Positions 39,488 to 52,150 of a stretch of DNA of 64,000 nucleotides are shown here, piece after piece. How positions within the stretch are numbered: the first letter of the stretch is position 1; each line of letters begins with the position of its first letter. The stretch comes from Homalodisca vitripennis (taxonomy: Eukaryota > Arthropoda > Insecta > Hemiptera > Cicadellidae). Location of the stretch: assembly GCF_021130785.1 (NCBI RefSeq), contig NC_060213.1, positions 116,514,501 to 116,578,500 of the forward strand, in the 5' to 3' direction. The notes under the pieces are model-generated. The model ran no database searches. It saw only the letters and a program-made list of their open reading frames with translations, and had not been told where the DNA came from. The translations under genes were made by a program, and so were the position numbers.

Positions 39488-42400
39488 GAATAGGCTATCT
39501 AAACTACTATCAGAATTAGATTATAGTTATGTAAAGGCTGAAGTATAATAAGCGGCCACCATCACAGTCGAATTATTGATATTTTTGATTAGCCTATCTA
39601 AACTACCGAATTTCATTATAGTTATTTAAAACTACAGTATAGTATCGGAACTGGATCCAAATTAGATTATAGTTATTTATTATTGCAGCAAAAATAACCG
39701 ACTAATCGGTTACAATAAAATAACCGAACTAACCAGTTATTTTCATTCAGTTATTCCTACCATTATTAACAACTGTGAATATTTTCTGCTGAAGTTCATC
39801 AAAGAGGCAGAAACATTTGTTCACATTTAAAATTTAGAAAGTTCATATTTTAAATTATTAAAGTGCTTGATCAGTAGTGTAATGCAGATTGCAAAGATGA
39901 AGTTTCACCAATTGTTCTACGTAAACATTATAATATTACAACACAGCCATAATGTTTTTCTATTTTAATTCCAGGTTTTCCCGACAGTTTGTGCTGCTAT
40001 CAAATTTGTGCGTTGTTTTGTAACATTCTGTAATAATTGTGTGAGTGCTAATTGTTATAATACATTAATAGAGATTGAAAATGTTTGAAGTGCATAAAAA
40101 ATTATAGTTATTTATTAAAGTCATTGAACTCATTTTGCAAATTTATTGAAGTGAGTATATTAGTCGCATACCTCAAATAACCTAAGTAGCATACAAATCA
40201 AAAGGTTGTGTTTCTATGTGTGAATATTGTTAACAGTTTAGATAATCAAGTTTTAAACTAATTGGATTTAAAATAATTTGTTGTAATTTACATTTTTTAA
40301 TCTGCAGTCAGAATTGGTCACATAAGTTCAAATTAAGTAGCATACAAATCACATGTGTGAATAACTTCTTATTGTTAATAGTGTAGGAATTGGTTTTAAA
40401 TTAAATTCTGTTGGCTAGTTCCGATATTATACTGTAATTTTAAATTACTAATTTTATAACAAGTATATTTTTTTAATTTACAACTTAATTTATCGTAATG
40501 CTATTGAATGTACAATATTTTATGTTAATCCTTCAGGAATGTACATAAACAAATTAGATGGTTTTCCGATAGAGCTGAAGAATAAGTGGCCTCCATCACA
40601 ATCGAATTATTGATATTTCTGAATAGCCTATCCAAACTATTGAATTTCATTATAGTTATTTATTCGGTCAAATTTAATTAAATTTTTAATTACAAATAAT
40701 TGTTGTTGATGGTGGAGTGTTTTATATTGGATCCGACAGACTGCGCTACGACACGTAATACAAAGTGAACTGATACTTAACAGCTGTGAATATTTTCAGC
40801 TGAAGTTCACCAAAGAGGCAGAAACATTTGTTTACATTTAGATTACATTATTATAAAGTGCTTGATCAGTAGTCTAATGCAGATTGCAAAGTTAAATTTT
40901 CACCAATTGTTCTATGTAAACATTATAATATTACAACACAGCCATACATTTAATCAATAATAGTCTTGAAAGCATAGAGTAAGCATAAACATATAAAAAT
41001 AACACCACTTCTTATTTCAATATATTCTGTACTCACTTTGGAGGATAGAGATTATCCAGATATAAAATTGGAAGTTTTAGCTTTTAACTGAAATTGACAG
41101 TTTGTGCTGCTATAAATGTGTGTGTGTTGTTTTGTAAGGTTCATGTTTCAAAAGTAAATACGTCAAATAACATTAAAATATAATAGAATGAAATTATAAA
41201 AAGTGTACTACGTGGCCGCGTTATAAGTTTATAAAAGCCAACAGGCAAAAAGAAGAAAATAAAAAATAAAACATCGTGTAATTATTGTGTGAGTGCTAAA
41301 ACTGTAATAGTACATTAATAGAGATTATTGGTAGCATTACCTCAAATAACCTAAGTAGCATACAAATCAAAAGGTTGTGTTTCTATGTGTGAATAACTAT
41401 TGTTAACATTTTAGATAATCAAGTTTTAAACTAATTTATTTAAAATAATTTGTTGTAATTTACATTTTTAATCTGCAGTCAAAATTGGTCAGATACGTTG
41501 ATATTAAGTAGCATACAAATCACATGTGTTAATAACTATTGTTAATAGTGTAGGAATTGGTTTTAAATTAAATTCTGTTGGCCAGTTCTGATACTATACT
41601 GTAATTTTAAATAACTATAATGAAATTCGGTAGTTTAGATAGGCTAATCAGGAATATCAATAGAGGTTAGCCAGATATAAAATTGGCAGTTTTAGTAAAA
41701 TACACTTTTAACTGAAATTCGTAAATATTAAGTGTGCAGCGATTGATCAGTTAATTGTTTGTTTATAAACAAATTGTTTTTTATCGTGGTATGTTTTAAA
41801 TTGGATCCAGCAGAATGTGCTACGATCGCAGTTTCAAATGTTTTTCTATTTTAATTCCAGGTTTCCCGACAGTTTGTGCTGCTATCAAATTTGTGTGTTG
41901 TTTTGTATCATTGTGTAATTATTGTGTGAGTGCTAATTGTAATATTAAATTAATAGAGAATTACATGTGTAAATAACTATTGTTAATAATGTAGGAATTT
42001 GTTTTTAAATTAAATTCTGTTGGCCAGTTCTGATACTATACTGTAATTTTAAATATCTATAATGAAATTCAGTAGTTTAGATAGGCTAATCAGAAATATC
42101 AATAATTCGATTGAGATGGTAGCTGCTTATTATACTTCAGCCTTTAAGTAACTATAATTTGGATCGTCATTTTAGTAGTTTAGATAGGCTATTCAGATAT
42201 ATCAATAATAATTTAATTGTGATGGTGGCCACTTATTGTACTTCAGACCTATAGGGAATACTTATTTAGTATATTAGATAAATTAAATTCTGTTGGCCAG
42301 TTTCGATACTAGCCTATACAGTAATTTTAAAAAACTATAATGTAATTCAGTACTTTAGATAGACTAATCAGAAATATCAATAAGTTGATTGTGATTGTGG

Positions 42401-42665
42401 CCGCTTATTATACTTCAGCCTTTAAATAACTATAATCTGATTCGGATCGTCATTTTAGTAGTTTAGATCGGCTATTCATTAATATCAATAATTCGATTGA
42501 GATAGTGGCCGCTTATTATACTTCAGCCTTTAAGTAACTATAATCTAATTCGGATCATCATTTTAGTAGTTTAGATAGACTATTCAGATATATCAATAAT
42601 TCGATTGTGATGGTGGCCACTTATTGTACTTCAGACCTATAGGGAATACTTATTTAGTATATTAG
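39488..42665. mobile_element. Foldback-like element with inverted tandem-repeat arms
   Basis: The left arm (about 39488-39660) has two units carrying CTATCTAAACTAC, about 99 bp apart. The right arm (about 41610-42665) carries the reverse complement, TAGTTTAGATAGGCTA and variants, at about 41627, 42070, 42176, 42346, 42459 and 42568. Each unit pairs with ATCAATAATTCGATTG and GTGGCCGCTTATTATACTTC, whose complements are in the left arm. The core holds direct duplications: 39863-39960 with 40860-40950, 39960-40060 with 41845-41945, and 40170-40260 with 41340-41440. No transposase frame. Long inverted arms built of tandem units are the hallmark of foldback elements (inference). Confidence 0.6.
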
Positions 42666-42765
42666 ATACCGTAATCTACGTTGTTATACATTTTTATCTG
42701 AAAGTTACTTAATTAAAATTACATATTCAATAAGTTACTCATATTCATTGTGTACTATTATACAG

Positions 42766-42771
<6 letters not shown>

Positions 42772-42811
<40 letters not shown>

Positions 42812-42895
42812 TATATATCGTATACATAACATATATATATAATATAGTATAATATGGTATGTTTTATAACATATATATAAAACATACCATTACAT
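42772..42895. repeat. (TA)n microsatellite and adjoining short palindrome
   Basis: TA repeat at 42772-42810. It is followed by an imperfect palindrome whose arms are ATGGTATGTTTTATAACATA and TATATAAAACATACCAT (42853-42891). Confidence 0.85.
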
Positions 42896-42899
42896 TACG

Positions 42900-43943
42900 G
42901 TGTTTCAAGACAACCCGTCCCAAATGTCTTGCGGTTACATACCTAGCTCCTAAAGTTCAGTTTAAAATTATTTCTTACTAAATTATTTCTGAAAAATATT
43001 TTTTGCATAATTAAAACTTTGTAAAAAAGCAATATGTCTAAAATAATGAATATTATTGAAAAAATAAATAGTTGTCTAATAGTACAGAATATTATGTATG
43101 TTGCTTAAATCAATTTTAAGGAATTACAATTTCTTACAATATATGTTAAACCACGTACTATCTATGACCTTTAATTTTTAGAATTAGTATTTATGTGTCA
43201 AAGTACCTCCCTAATATTAAAAACTATAATCATATAATTTGAGGTACGAGTGGAATGTTATTAACTTATTTAGCCCAAGAAAAGCCCTCCAGAGTATTGG
43301 ATGCATATTGGCTGGTGCTAAATGGTAAAATTTATTTTTTTACGTAAATATAAAAGTACACTGTATCCTGTAAAACTGATTCTCACAATTACTTTATAAG
43401 AAGAATACAATGTTATGTTATTTATCACTCGTAAGGCTAAGGAAAGGAAATATCACATCGATCTGATAGCATCGTCTAATAATAGCAACTAGGATTATTT
43501 TTTGGAGAAAAAGTGCATTTTGAGTTTGATAAGTGATATTTATTTGGAAATAATTTAAACATTAATTACATTTCAACATAATTCATTCCAAAATAATACA
43601 ACTCAGGTGAAGTTCTTCAAACATGTAAGCCGATTGTCTGGAACGAGTGTGAGAGGGCTGAAGCTTTGGATAAATCTCAACAAGATATACTTTAATAAAA
43701 GTCAATGACGAGGAAATTACTGTTACAGGCTGCTAATGTTATAAGAACATATTGTGCAGTATTCTGAGAAAACACCGATGAGTTTAAAACCTGTATGAAG
43801 TCATACTTACCCCACCTTAACTGTGTTCTAATAGTTACTGCGTCCACAGAAGGAGGACAATTTTCAGGAGTTTGTTTAAAGTAAATACATGAGTAGAATA
43901 GGTTTCCCCTAACGTGAACAATTATTGTTGAAAAACATTTAGG
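42900..43943. other. No gene recognised
   Basis: AT-rich sequence between the foldback-like region and copy 2 of the large repeat block; no recognisable motif. Confidence 0.4.
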
Positions 43944-44250
43944 CACAGAGAAGACCAGCAGACATTGACATAAACTTTATTTAAAATGCGTATGTACTAT
44001 AAGTATCACAATATCTGTAATATTACTTCAAATCAAATCAAATCAAATCAGCTTTATTGCAGCGACAATATTACAATGTATAGCAAACGTCACAAATTTT
44101 AATCTAAAATTTCTTACATTCATGCCACAAAATGCTCATTTACACATACAATTTTACACTTATGCACCTTTCATCCTTCGCCAATATATCCCACTTTAAA
44201 CAGCAGAATCAGTCTTGTAATTGGGCGGTCTCCCAGTTAAATGCTAAAAA

Positions 44251-45756
44251 CTACCCTGCATTATAAAATGCTTGTGACACCAAGAGGTGTTTAAGGCGCC
44301 TTTTGAACGCCTTGGGCGTTAGGGAATTTTTTATTGAATTTGGCAGTCTGTTAATAAAATTAACACCTGCCTGTGAGGGCAGGTGTTTGAAAACCACTGT
44401 TCTGTGGCTTGCAGTTCGTAGTAATTCTCTACCTCGTGTCTCATGCGTATGTATGTCCCGGCCTCTGGTTAAGGCACACTTATACATACAAAACAAAGTG
44501 GTTTTTAAAATGTACAGACACGGGAGAGTTAACAGCTGTAATTCCTTAAAAGCTTGCCTGCACGACTCTCTGAATTTTATTTTTGCAATTATTCGAATAG
44601 CTTTTTTTTGGAGTTTGAATGCTCTCTGAAACTGAGAGCTTGCGCACGCTCCCCACAGGACCATTCCGTAAGACAAATGGGGGTAAATTAAGCCATAATA
44701 CGCCGTTATCAGTACCTGACTTGGGCAGTATTTTGCTAAGGATCTCAAGACATAAATGGCTGAGGAAATTTTTGCGCAAACATGATTGATGTGTTCATTC
44801 CAAGTCAACCCTCGATCAAGGTGTATTCCTAGGAATTTTGAAGAGAGGACTTCTTCCAGTGTGGAATCAGCTAACAAGACGGCAGATCCACAATGGTTGC
44901 CTACATCGCGCAAAGCAAAATTTAAAACGTTGGATTTTGAGGAGTTTGTTGTGAGATTGAGGCTTTGGAAGTATTGTACACAGTTATTGATGTCAACAAA
45001 GGCCTGTTGTTCCAACACTTCACTTGATCTTGCACTAAAACAGAGAGTCGTATCACCAGCATACTGCACTAGTCCTCCATGCAGAAGTGATGATCCTATG
45101 TCGTTGACATAAAGCAGGAAAAGCACAGGACTGAGAATGGATCCCTGGGGAACACCGTACCTCAGTTCTATTGATTTTGACAATTGATTTGATATTTGGA
45201 CAACTTGGGATCTATGACTTAGAAATGAGCTAAGCCATTTAAGGGGCACGCCTCTGATGCCATGGGACCCAAGTCTGTGGAGCAGTATGCTATGGTCAAC
45301 ACAGTCGAATGCTTTGGACAAGTCTAAGAACACACTCATTGTGTGGTTCCGACATTCTATTCCCTCTACAATCATATCGACAAGACTCACTACTGCGTCT
45401 GTCGTCGATTTGCCCTTTCTGAATCCAAATTGTTCTTTTGAGAGCTAACTGTATTTGTCCAAAAATTGAAGCATTCTTATGAGAAAAAGCTTTTAAAAAA
45501 TTTTGCTCAATACTGGCAAAATTGAGACAGGCCGATTGTTATTGATTGAAAATTGATCGTCTTTTTTGAAAATTGGAACAACTTTTGCAATTTTCAGGAG
45601 GGAGGGGAAAACTCCTGTTTGGAATGAAGAATTTACGAATGTATTTAAAGGTCTCTCACCAAATGCTTGCAGCATTGTTTGATGAGCCATGTGGACATTA
45701 GATAAGATCATTTGACTTTTTGGCTGGGAGCTGCTGAATAATTCGGTGAAGCTCAT
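44251..45756 (-). pseudogene. LINE ORF2 reverse transcriptase, interrupted; YAGD at the active site
   Basis: The upstream part (45493-45756) carries FQTGVFPSLLKIAKVVPIFK and NNRPVSILPVLSKIF, then a TAG at about 45446 and a frame shift. The main frame (44251-45390, 379 codons) carries MSVFLDLSKAFDCVDHSILL, GVPQGSILSPVLFLLYVNDI, and Q-Y-A-G-D (45052-45063), where the catalytic motif should be x-A-D-D. Then come thumb and C-terminal motifs including SSKFLGIHLDRGLTWNEHI and LPNSIKNSLTPKAFKRRLK. With one catalytic Asp lost plus a stop and frameshifts, it cannot be active. Confidence 0.85.
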
Positions 45757-46419
45757 CCTCAGTGGCAGGCGTCATCAACATTGAGGGGCTTTTTTTTGAG
45801 GAGTTAATTTTGGGCTCCCTTTCAAGTTTTATTCCACTGACGACAGCTTCTTGTCCGTAGTGGTCAGATATATAGCTGTGTTTACCACAGACACTGCGAC
45901 ACTTGAATGGTTGGTGATGATTTTGTCGATAGTCGATTGGGTTGTAGCCGTCACTCTCGTCGGAGTTTTGACTACTCCAAGTCTCAAACTCCAAGTCGAA
46001 TGACCTAAGTAAATCAACTAATCGAACTGTGGAATGGTGTGTGTTGTCCAACGCGTCAATGTTAAAATCCCCCATCACGACATATTCCTGACGTTGATCA
46101 GTCAGGTCTGTCAGTAATTGTTCGAATTTTGAGAAAAAAATATCTTCGTTTCCACTGGGAGACCTATATATTCCGATCACTACTAATTTGTCTGTTTGAA
46201 TTTTGATTCCGACTGCTTCATAATATTTTTCGAGTGATTATTGGATCGGAAAGGGGGAAACGTGAAATTTTGTTTTATAAAAATAGCAACCCCTCCTCCT
46301 TTGGAGTAGGGTCTACAGTACGCGGAAGCTAATTTATAATTTGGAATTTTGCACAGTGCGATGTTATCACTGTTGAAACCGTTTTCAGTGACAACAAGCA
46401 GATCTGTTTTGAGATCCAC
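45698..46419 (-). pseudogene. LINE ORF2 endonuclease domain, broken
   Basis: Two minus-strand frames cover an APE-type endonuclease. 46183-46419 has CKIPNYKLASAYCRPYSKGG and GVAIFIKQNF (block around the substrate loop). 45698-46180 has IGIYRSPSG and YVVMGDFNIDALD, the conserved metal-binding G-D-F-N motif. A frame break separates them at about 46180, and another precedes the reverse transcriptase. Confidence 0.72.
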
Positions 46420-46552
46420 ATGAGTTGAATTTCTTCCAATTTGTTGGTTGCGAATTGAGCATTTTGATGAAGCAGTTTCAGTTCAATTTGTTTGTAAATT
46501 TTTGAATTTGTTCGTGTTTGAAGGCGATTCTTTGCCAATTTTGTCCGCTGAT

Positions 46553-46831
46553 TTAAAGAGGGGTCCCTAAAAAAGCAGTCTCAATTCTTTGCTCTTGTAA
46601 ATTTGAAGCTGCAGAATGGACAACAGGGCCGTTTCTTTGATCTTCCTTCACGGCGTCGTCACAAGATATAGTCGGCATCGGGGGCTCTGGAGTCAACTGT
46701 ATAGAGTCTGACGGCGGCGGTGACGGTGAGGGTGGCGGCGGCGGTGGCAGTGACGGCGACAGCGACGGTGGTGGCGGCGGCGGTGGCAGTGACGGCGGCA
46801 GTGACGGAGTTGGCGGCGGCGGCGGCAGCAT
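46553..46831 (-). pseudogene. Proline-rich linker of the LINE ORF1/ORF2 junction
   Basis: A minus-strand frame of about 92 codons opens with some 55 residues that are almost entirely Pro, Ser and Leu (runs such as PPPPPPPSLSPSLPPPPPP), then a mixed tail ending IETAFLGTPL. It directly follows the esterase block once the one-base frameshift near 46865 is allowed for. The underlying DNA is a CCG/CCR-type low-complexity run, so length variation is expected. Confidence 0.6.
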
Positions 46832-46865
46832 TGGTGGGACAGCAGTGCGGGTGTCAGGAACAACC

Positions 46866-47629
46866 TCAGCCTTCCTGGGCGCAGCTGTCGAGAGCCTCCA
46901 CGATGAGTCTGGCCAGCTGCCACTTCCCTCTAGTGTGGAGATGCATCCCGTGCCTCGTGAAGTGCTTCCGCTGCATCGGACATCGGTTCATATCTAGGAC
47001 AGAGATGTGGTGCCTAGCAGCCAGTTCTTCTATATAGGCATTCACGAGGGCGGTGTGCTGGTTAATATCGTGCGTAGAGGGCAAGTCGTGGCGATGGGGC
47101 AGCGTGGCGACAATCAGCCTGTTGTGAGAAGCTACGGACGTGATGCTCTTCTCCAGGTTGTATATATTCCGCTGCTCCCCGGCCGCAAGGTCATTGGTTC
47201 CGGCGATCAGGACGCTGCATCGAGTCCCTTTCGTCACCGGCTGAGGTTGGGATGAGGTGATCTGAAGCAGCCTCGCCCCGGGCTTGCAGACCCCTGTCAC
47301 AGAAACGCGTCGAGATAGGAGCTGGGATGTCATTCCAGCGGTGTGGCGGACGTGGCTATCTCCCTCGATCACAACCGACTCGAAAGGTATGGGGTTAGAT
47401 ACAGGTAGTGGAAGAGGTTTTGGTTTTCGGTTGTTATTTTTACATTTAATTGAAATTTTGGTAGGCTTTGATGGTGAAAATGGTGTCAGGTTCGAAACTT
47501 TAGGTGGGTTAGGAGGCTGTGAATTACCTGGTTTACACTGTTTCGAGGGGTGCTTAAGAATAGGAAATGGATTGTTTAATTTTTTGTTTTTTTTGTGTTT
47601 TACGAGTTTCCAGGTTGCGTACTTCGATT
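46866..47629 (-). pseudogene. LINE ORF1 with SGNH-hydrolase-like domain (5'-truncated, frameshifted)
   Basis: The open frame begins in flanking repeat DNA at 47744, so only 47629 and below belongs to the element. After a Lys/Pro/Asn-rich region come the hydrolase blocks: V-I-E-G-D-S-H-V-R (block I, serine nucleophile), I-A-G-T-N-D-L (block III G-x-N-D) and RHGMHLHTRGK near the end (block V; the usual Asp is not apparent but the His is present). Esterase domains of this type are known in ORF1 of CR1-type LINEs. The frame ends at 46866 by a one-base shift; the next frame continues into the proline-rich segment. Confidence 0.72.
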
Positions 47630-50600
47630 GCGATACTTTTATTACGTATTGTCTCTCATTAAAACTATTCTTTCCTGTAAGAATATTGTTTAAGGAAATA
47701 TAGATTGGATGAACTAATCCATATTGTTGAAATAACAGACCCATTAAACGGTTATTTGTAGTGCCTTTAATGGTTCAAGAGGAAGTCTTTCTCCATCAAG
47801 GAAGCAGGAAACAGTCGTAAATTAAAAATAACTGGCACAAGAAGACTCTATAAATCTATAAAACGCGTTGACCCAATTTTGCGCATTAATAGTTACGGAG
47901 TTAATAAATGTATAGACTTGGCAATGTCAACGTCTATTTATTAAAATAGTACTTTTGTAAATTTATTACTTTTATCTAAAATATTTTTATATACATATAT
48001 TAAGAAAGAATAATAATAATAATAAAATCGTTCAGTTTTACAATAAAATACTTATTAAATTTTACTTAAAATCTGCATTTGTCAAGTAATAGAATATATA
48101 AGTATTGTTGTTTAAATAAAATATTTATTTTAAAAAGAAGGCAACTTTTAATTCAGTAATAGTTATTGACTGAGCTATGGCGAATCCTACCACACGACAG
48201 AATATTCCGTTTCTGTTTGTCTATCAGTCAGTGGCTGTTTGTGTCCTTCTTCTTATCTGTCGGTCTGACTGAAGTTTCATTTATATATGGGCAACTCTGA
48301 GTTAAATATGATGATGAATGTCACTCCATAAGACGTTCCTAAGCGTTCGTAAATTAATACACATAGTTCCAATTGGTATTCATTATGCCAACGAGAAATT
48401 GGCAGAATAAATAAATTCGTAAAAAACTGCGTACAGTCATATCTTACTTAGAAATGTGACGTCTTTATTTATATACAGTTATGAATTAATAACATGTCTT
48501 TATAAAAAACATCTTTATGTACCATATTGAAAGATTTACCCAAGTGTAATTTATGTTAATTTCTTTTCTGTACGTTTATCTAACCGCTGAACATCTCGAG
48601 AAGTGAATGAATAATAGATTAAAAATTATTCCATGTTAACCATGCGTGTTACGCCATGCGTAATGTTGCGTACTCCTAATTTGTTATTTATTGATCGATT
48701 ACAGTAAAATAACATTCAAATATTATAACAAACACATTTTCTTTGATGGTTTTTGTGTATGTTTAAAATTAACTAAAATGAAACATATTTTCTTGCACTA
48801 CATGTTAAAAGAAGAACTTTTGTAAAATATTTACATTTCTTTTCTAGCTATACTTAAAAAGTTACATGGAAGTAGTTTAAACCGAAAATTTAGGTCCACT
48901 AAGGAAACTTAATAGTTAATTGTAATATCATAGACAGGAAATAAGTTATATATGTGTGAGTGGTGTAAAATGGGAAATTTAAAGCAGAACTTTTACACCC
49001 TAAGGCATAGCTTGAAGCTGAGACGTTTACTCAATCCCTAAAAATCAGAAGTAGATTACACGGGCCAAACGTAGACGCTTTTTGATAGAAGTAGGCTGCT
49101 TTGAACTATTTGCATATACAATTTCATTTTCTGGACAACAAGCCAAGCTCATATTTTGCACCAGAACTACAAAATATTGGAAGCATAAGAACGTGACGTC
49201 AATGCTTAAGTTTGATAATTTTGTATTTAGTAGAAAGTCACTCATTTCTTTCAACAGAAGAGGAGAAATATGTAAGCTCCTTAAATTTGAAATAAATAAC
49301 ACAGTATTAACTCCTAAAAGTACCGTGAAACGTTACTTAGTAAAAAATATTTTAAATTTTTATAAAGTAGGTATTGCGTTCTTCTCATTGCAAAGGCAAA
49401 AGTTTAGCTTCAATCTACAATTTACTGAAATCTATAGTGTTTGAGCTCAGGTATATGTTACTATACTGCACAATGTTCATGAAATTCACAAATTTATATC
49501 TTACATGATTCCTCGTGGTTTTCGGAAGCGATACCCTCCTCTGTGACTCTAAGCGATAGCTTTAGAAACTCGCTCCTTCCGGGCGTTGTGTAGCTGCACA
49601 GGCATCTCTCCATGGCCTTAAGTTCAATTACGGACTAGTTCACCAATATAGTTTATATAAATGTTCTTTAAAAAGCAGCTTATATTCCAGAGTTTAGTAA
49701 TTGTAAATTATTAGCTGAGCGTTAGTATGTAACCTGTTGCTCAAGGATATATTAAATGTTCAATTGTGTAGCTACGTCTTTACCTGTCAGCATGACATCT
49801 CGAGAACGAACTGACTAATATAATTGATATTTTATTTGGATCTTCTTTATCTTTAAGCCATACCGAGTATACTAGTGGTGCACTTCATTCTATTGCATAT
49901 GAATGAGCGTCATCGCAAATTCTTTAACTGGTATATGTCCATTATACATAATAGCAACGTAAAATTGCGAACAAAAAAACTTTTAGAAAACTGAATACAT
50001 TCGTAATACATGTTAACGTTGATATTACTATTACAAATTCTAATAAGATGAGCTTTAGGTTTAAGCTTTTGAAAACAGTGACGTGAGGTGGTATCCTGTT
50101 ATAATCGATAAATTGAATATTTAGTTTAACTTAGTACTAAATTACTGTGTTTGATGATGGACTTACTCTAATGAGAAACATGTTGCAGCTCATATGCATA
50201 TACTGTAAATTATTTGCTAGAGATGTCCTAGCAGTACTTACTATGTAATAGGAAGAAATGTAATTAGTATATACTTGACCTAGTCTAAATACATAATTAT
50301 TCAGTAGCTTTATTGATAGCATTCTCTTGAACAATATAAAAGATTTTTAGGAATTTACATAAAAATACTTATAAACCACCCTAACCCGTTTAAAAATATC
50401 TTGTAGTATAAGAATGGAAATGTTATAAAGTAATATAATATATAAGTCGTACCTAACCCTGTATATTACGTACATTTTACAGACTCATTATCGTTTGAGT
50501 TTAACATTGTGATCTTTACCGATTCTTTATAAAATAATTTAATAAAAAATTAAGAAATTATATTGATCTTAAATAAAGGTGTTTCAATTTAGAGGATATG

Positions 50601-51782
50601 AAAGGGTTAACATAAGCAAGACAACAACTTTAATTGCCAGGAGACAAACTTTGGAGTTTAACATTAACAAGACTTGCTAAACTGGTTTGCGCTTGAGAAA
50701 TAAACTTTATTCAATGTTCTTTGTCTGTTGCATGACTTTTTCAGACCTTTAGGCGTGTCTTACATAACACAAGGCAGCTTAATTGTGCGTAATATTTGAT
50801 AATAATTTATAATTTATTTTATTTCATATTTTAAAACCCCTAGTTTACAAAACAGATGTAATAAAATGTGAACTAATTAAAATATCTGAAAGAATTTGAA
50901 GGTGATTCATTTAACTGTAAAATAAATTTTCTTTAGAATCAAAATTAAGTTATAATGTAATAAAATAACTAAATTTCACTTTTCACATATTAAAAGTTTA
51001 TTTTCATTCTTAACCAACTACCAATGCCAACTCACGTCAAACATACCTGTATGTAAACTCTTTCTCAAGTAGGTTTACGCACATCAACAACATCCAACAC
51101 ATCCTCTTGTAAAATGCGAATGTTTACGACAAAAGGAAACTCTGACTTAATCTGTTATGTTTCTTAGTAACCTACATGTATATGTTAAATAATCAGATAT
51201 TTAAGAAATAATATCACGTGCTTCAGAGAAATTTGCATAGATAAATATAAAAATGAGCAACATCTTAAATAAAAATTCATGATAACCATTGAACGCAGAT
51301 AGCTAGTTAACTATAGGTTTATTACCAAAAATCCAAATTTTCTTTAAAATAATGATAAGCGATTCAAACTAAAAAGTAATGCAAGAAAGTTATGTATCCA
51401 ATGTGGTACTATATCACATAAATGATGTTTACCTCATAATGTACCTCATTAAGACATATTTCACAGCCCCAACGTATCCTATGTAAGACATAAATTACTA
51501 AATTTGGGGCATAGATCATCCAGTGCTGATAGGGGGTTTTCATACAAAATCATAGATTTGGAATTCATAATTCGCAAATATGCATCTATATAAATACAAT
51601 TACCTGTTGATATCAATATCTCAGAAAGGAAGAATAAGTATTTGAGAGAGATTTTCTACATGTCGCGAGAAAATAGATTAATTTGACTAAAATTAAAGTA
51701 AACTTCAAACTCAAGGAATTTTTAATATATCCACCAATGTATACACATTAATATATTTTCCATTTCTACTCTTTTACATTAC

Positions 51783-51861
51783 CTAGTACCCGGGACTCGA
51801 ACCCAGATCTCTTACTTTCTGGTTGAGTGAGCCAACACTACACCATAGAGCCCTTAAATTT
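51783..51861 (-). repeat. tRNA-like sequence in copy 2
   Basis: On the minus strand: acceptor-like GGGCTCTA, A-box-like TGGTGTAGTGTTGGCTCAC, an anticodon-like stem region and a B-box GGGTTCGAGTCCCGGG. The 3' side of the acceptor does not pair (it reads TACTAGG). A tRNA-derived repeat; equivalent to 28078-28155. Confidence 0.55.
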
Positions 51862-52150
51862 ATGATTCAATTTTTTTGTTTTTAACCGTTTCTGTCACAT
51901 ATGTGTTTAAATTAGGATATTCTAAAAATGTAATTAATGTAAACAAAAATACGTTGTACAAGTTTTACGATAATTTTTTTTATTTGTTGTGTATATTTAG
52001 CAGTTATTCAGCTAATGTACATTTATTTCTGTTATTCAGCAATTGTATATTTTCTTATAACGTGTTTACTTAAAATCTTGGAAAATTCGTAAAATAATGT
52101 CATAAAGACCGTTACGAAATAAGCAGAAATAATTGTAACACTTTAAAGAG

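Larger units (their letters stand above)
44030..47629 (-). mobile_element. CR1-like non-LTR retrotransposon with ORF1 esterase domain
   Basis: Minus-strand element bounded by a 6-bp target duplication TACTTC (44024-44029 and 47630-47635). Removing it restores a site closely matching copy 1 near 24510-24530. Its 3' end is an (AAATC)n tail as read on the plus strand (44030-44050), typical of CR1-like elements. From its 5' end it holds ORF1 (SGNH-esterase-like), a proline-rich linker, an endonuclease remnant, reverse transcriptase and a 3' tail. Every ORF is interrupted, so it is inactive; relatively few stops suggest moderate age. Confidence 0.82.

Noticed and set aside
46720..47255. Plus-strand frames opposite the LINE ORF1
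   Set aside because: Shadows of the GC-rich minus-strand coding sequence.
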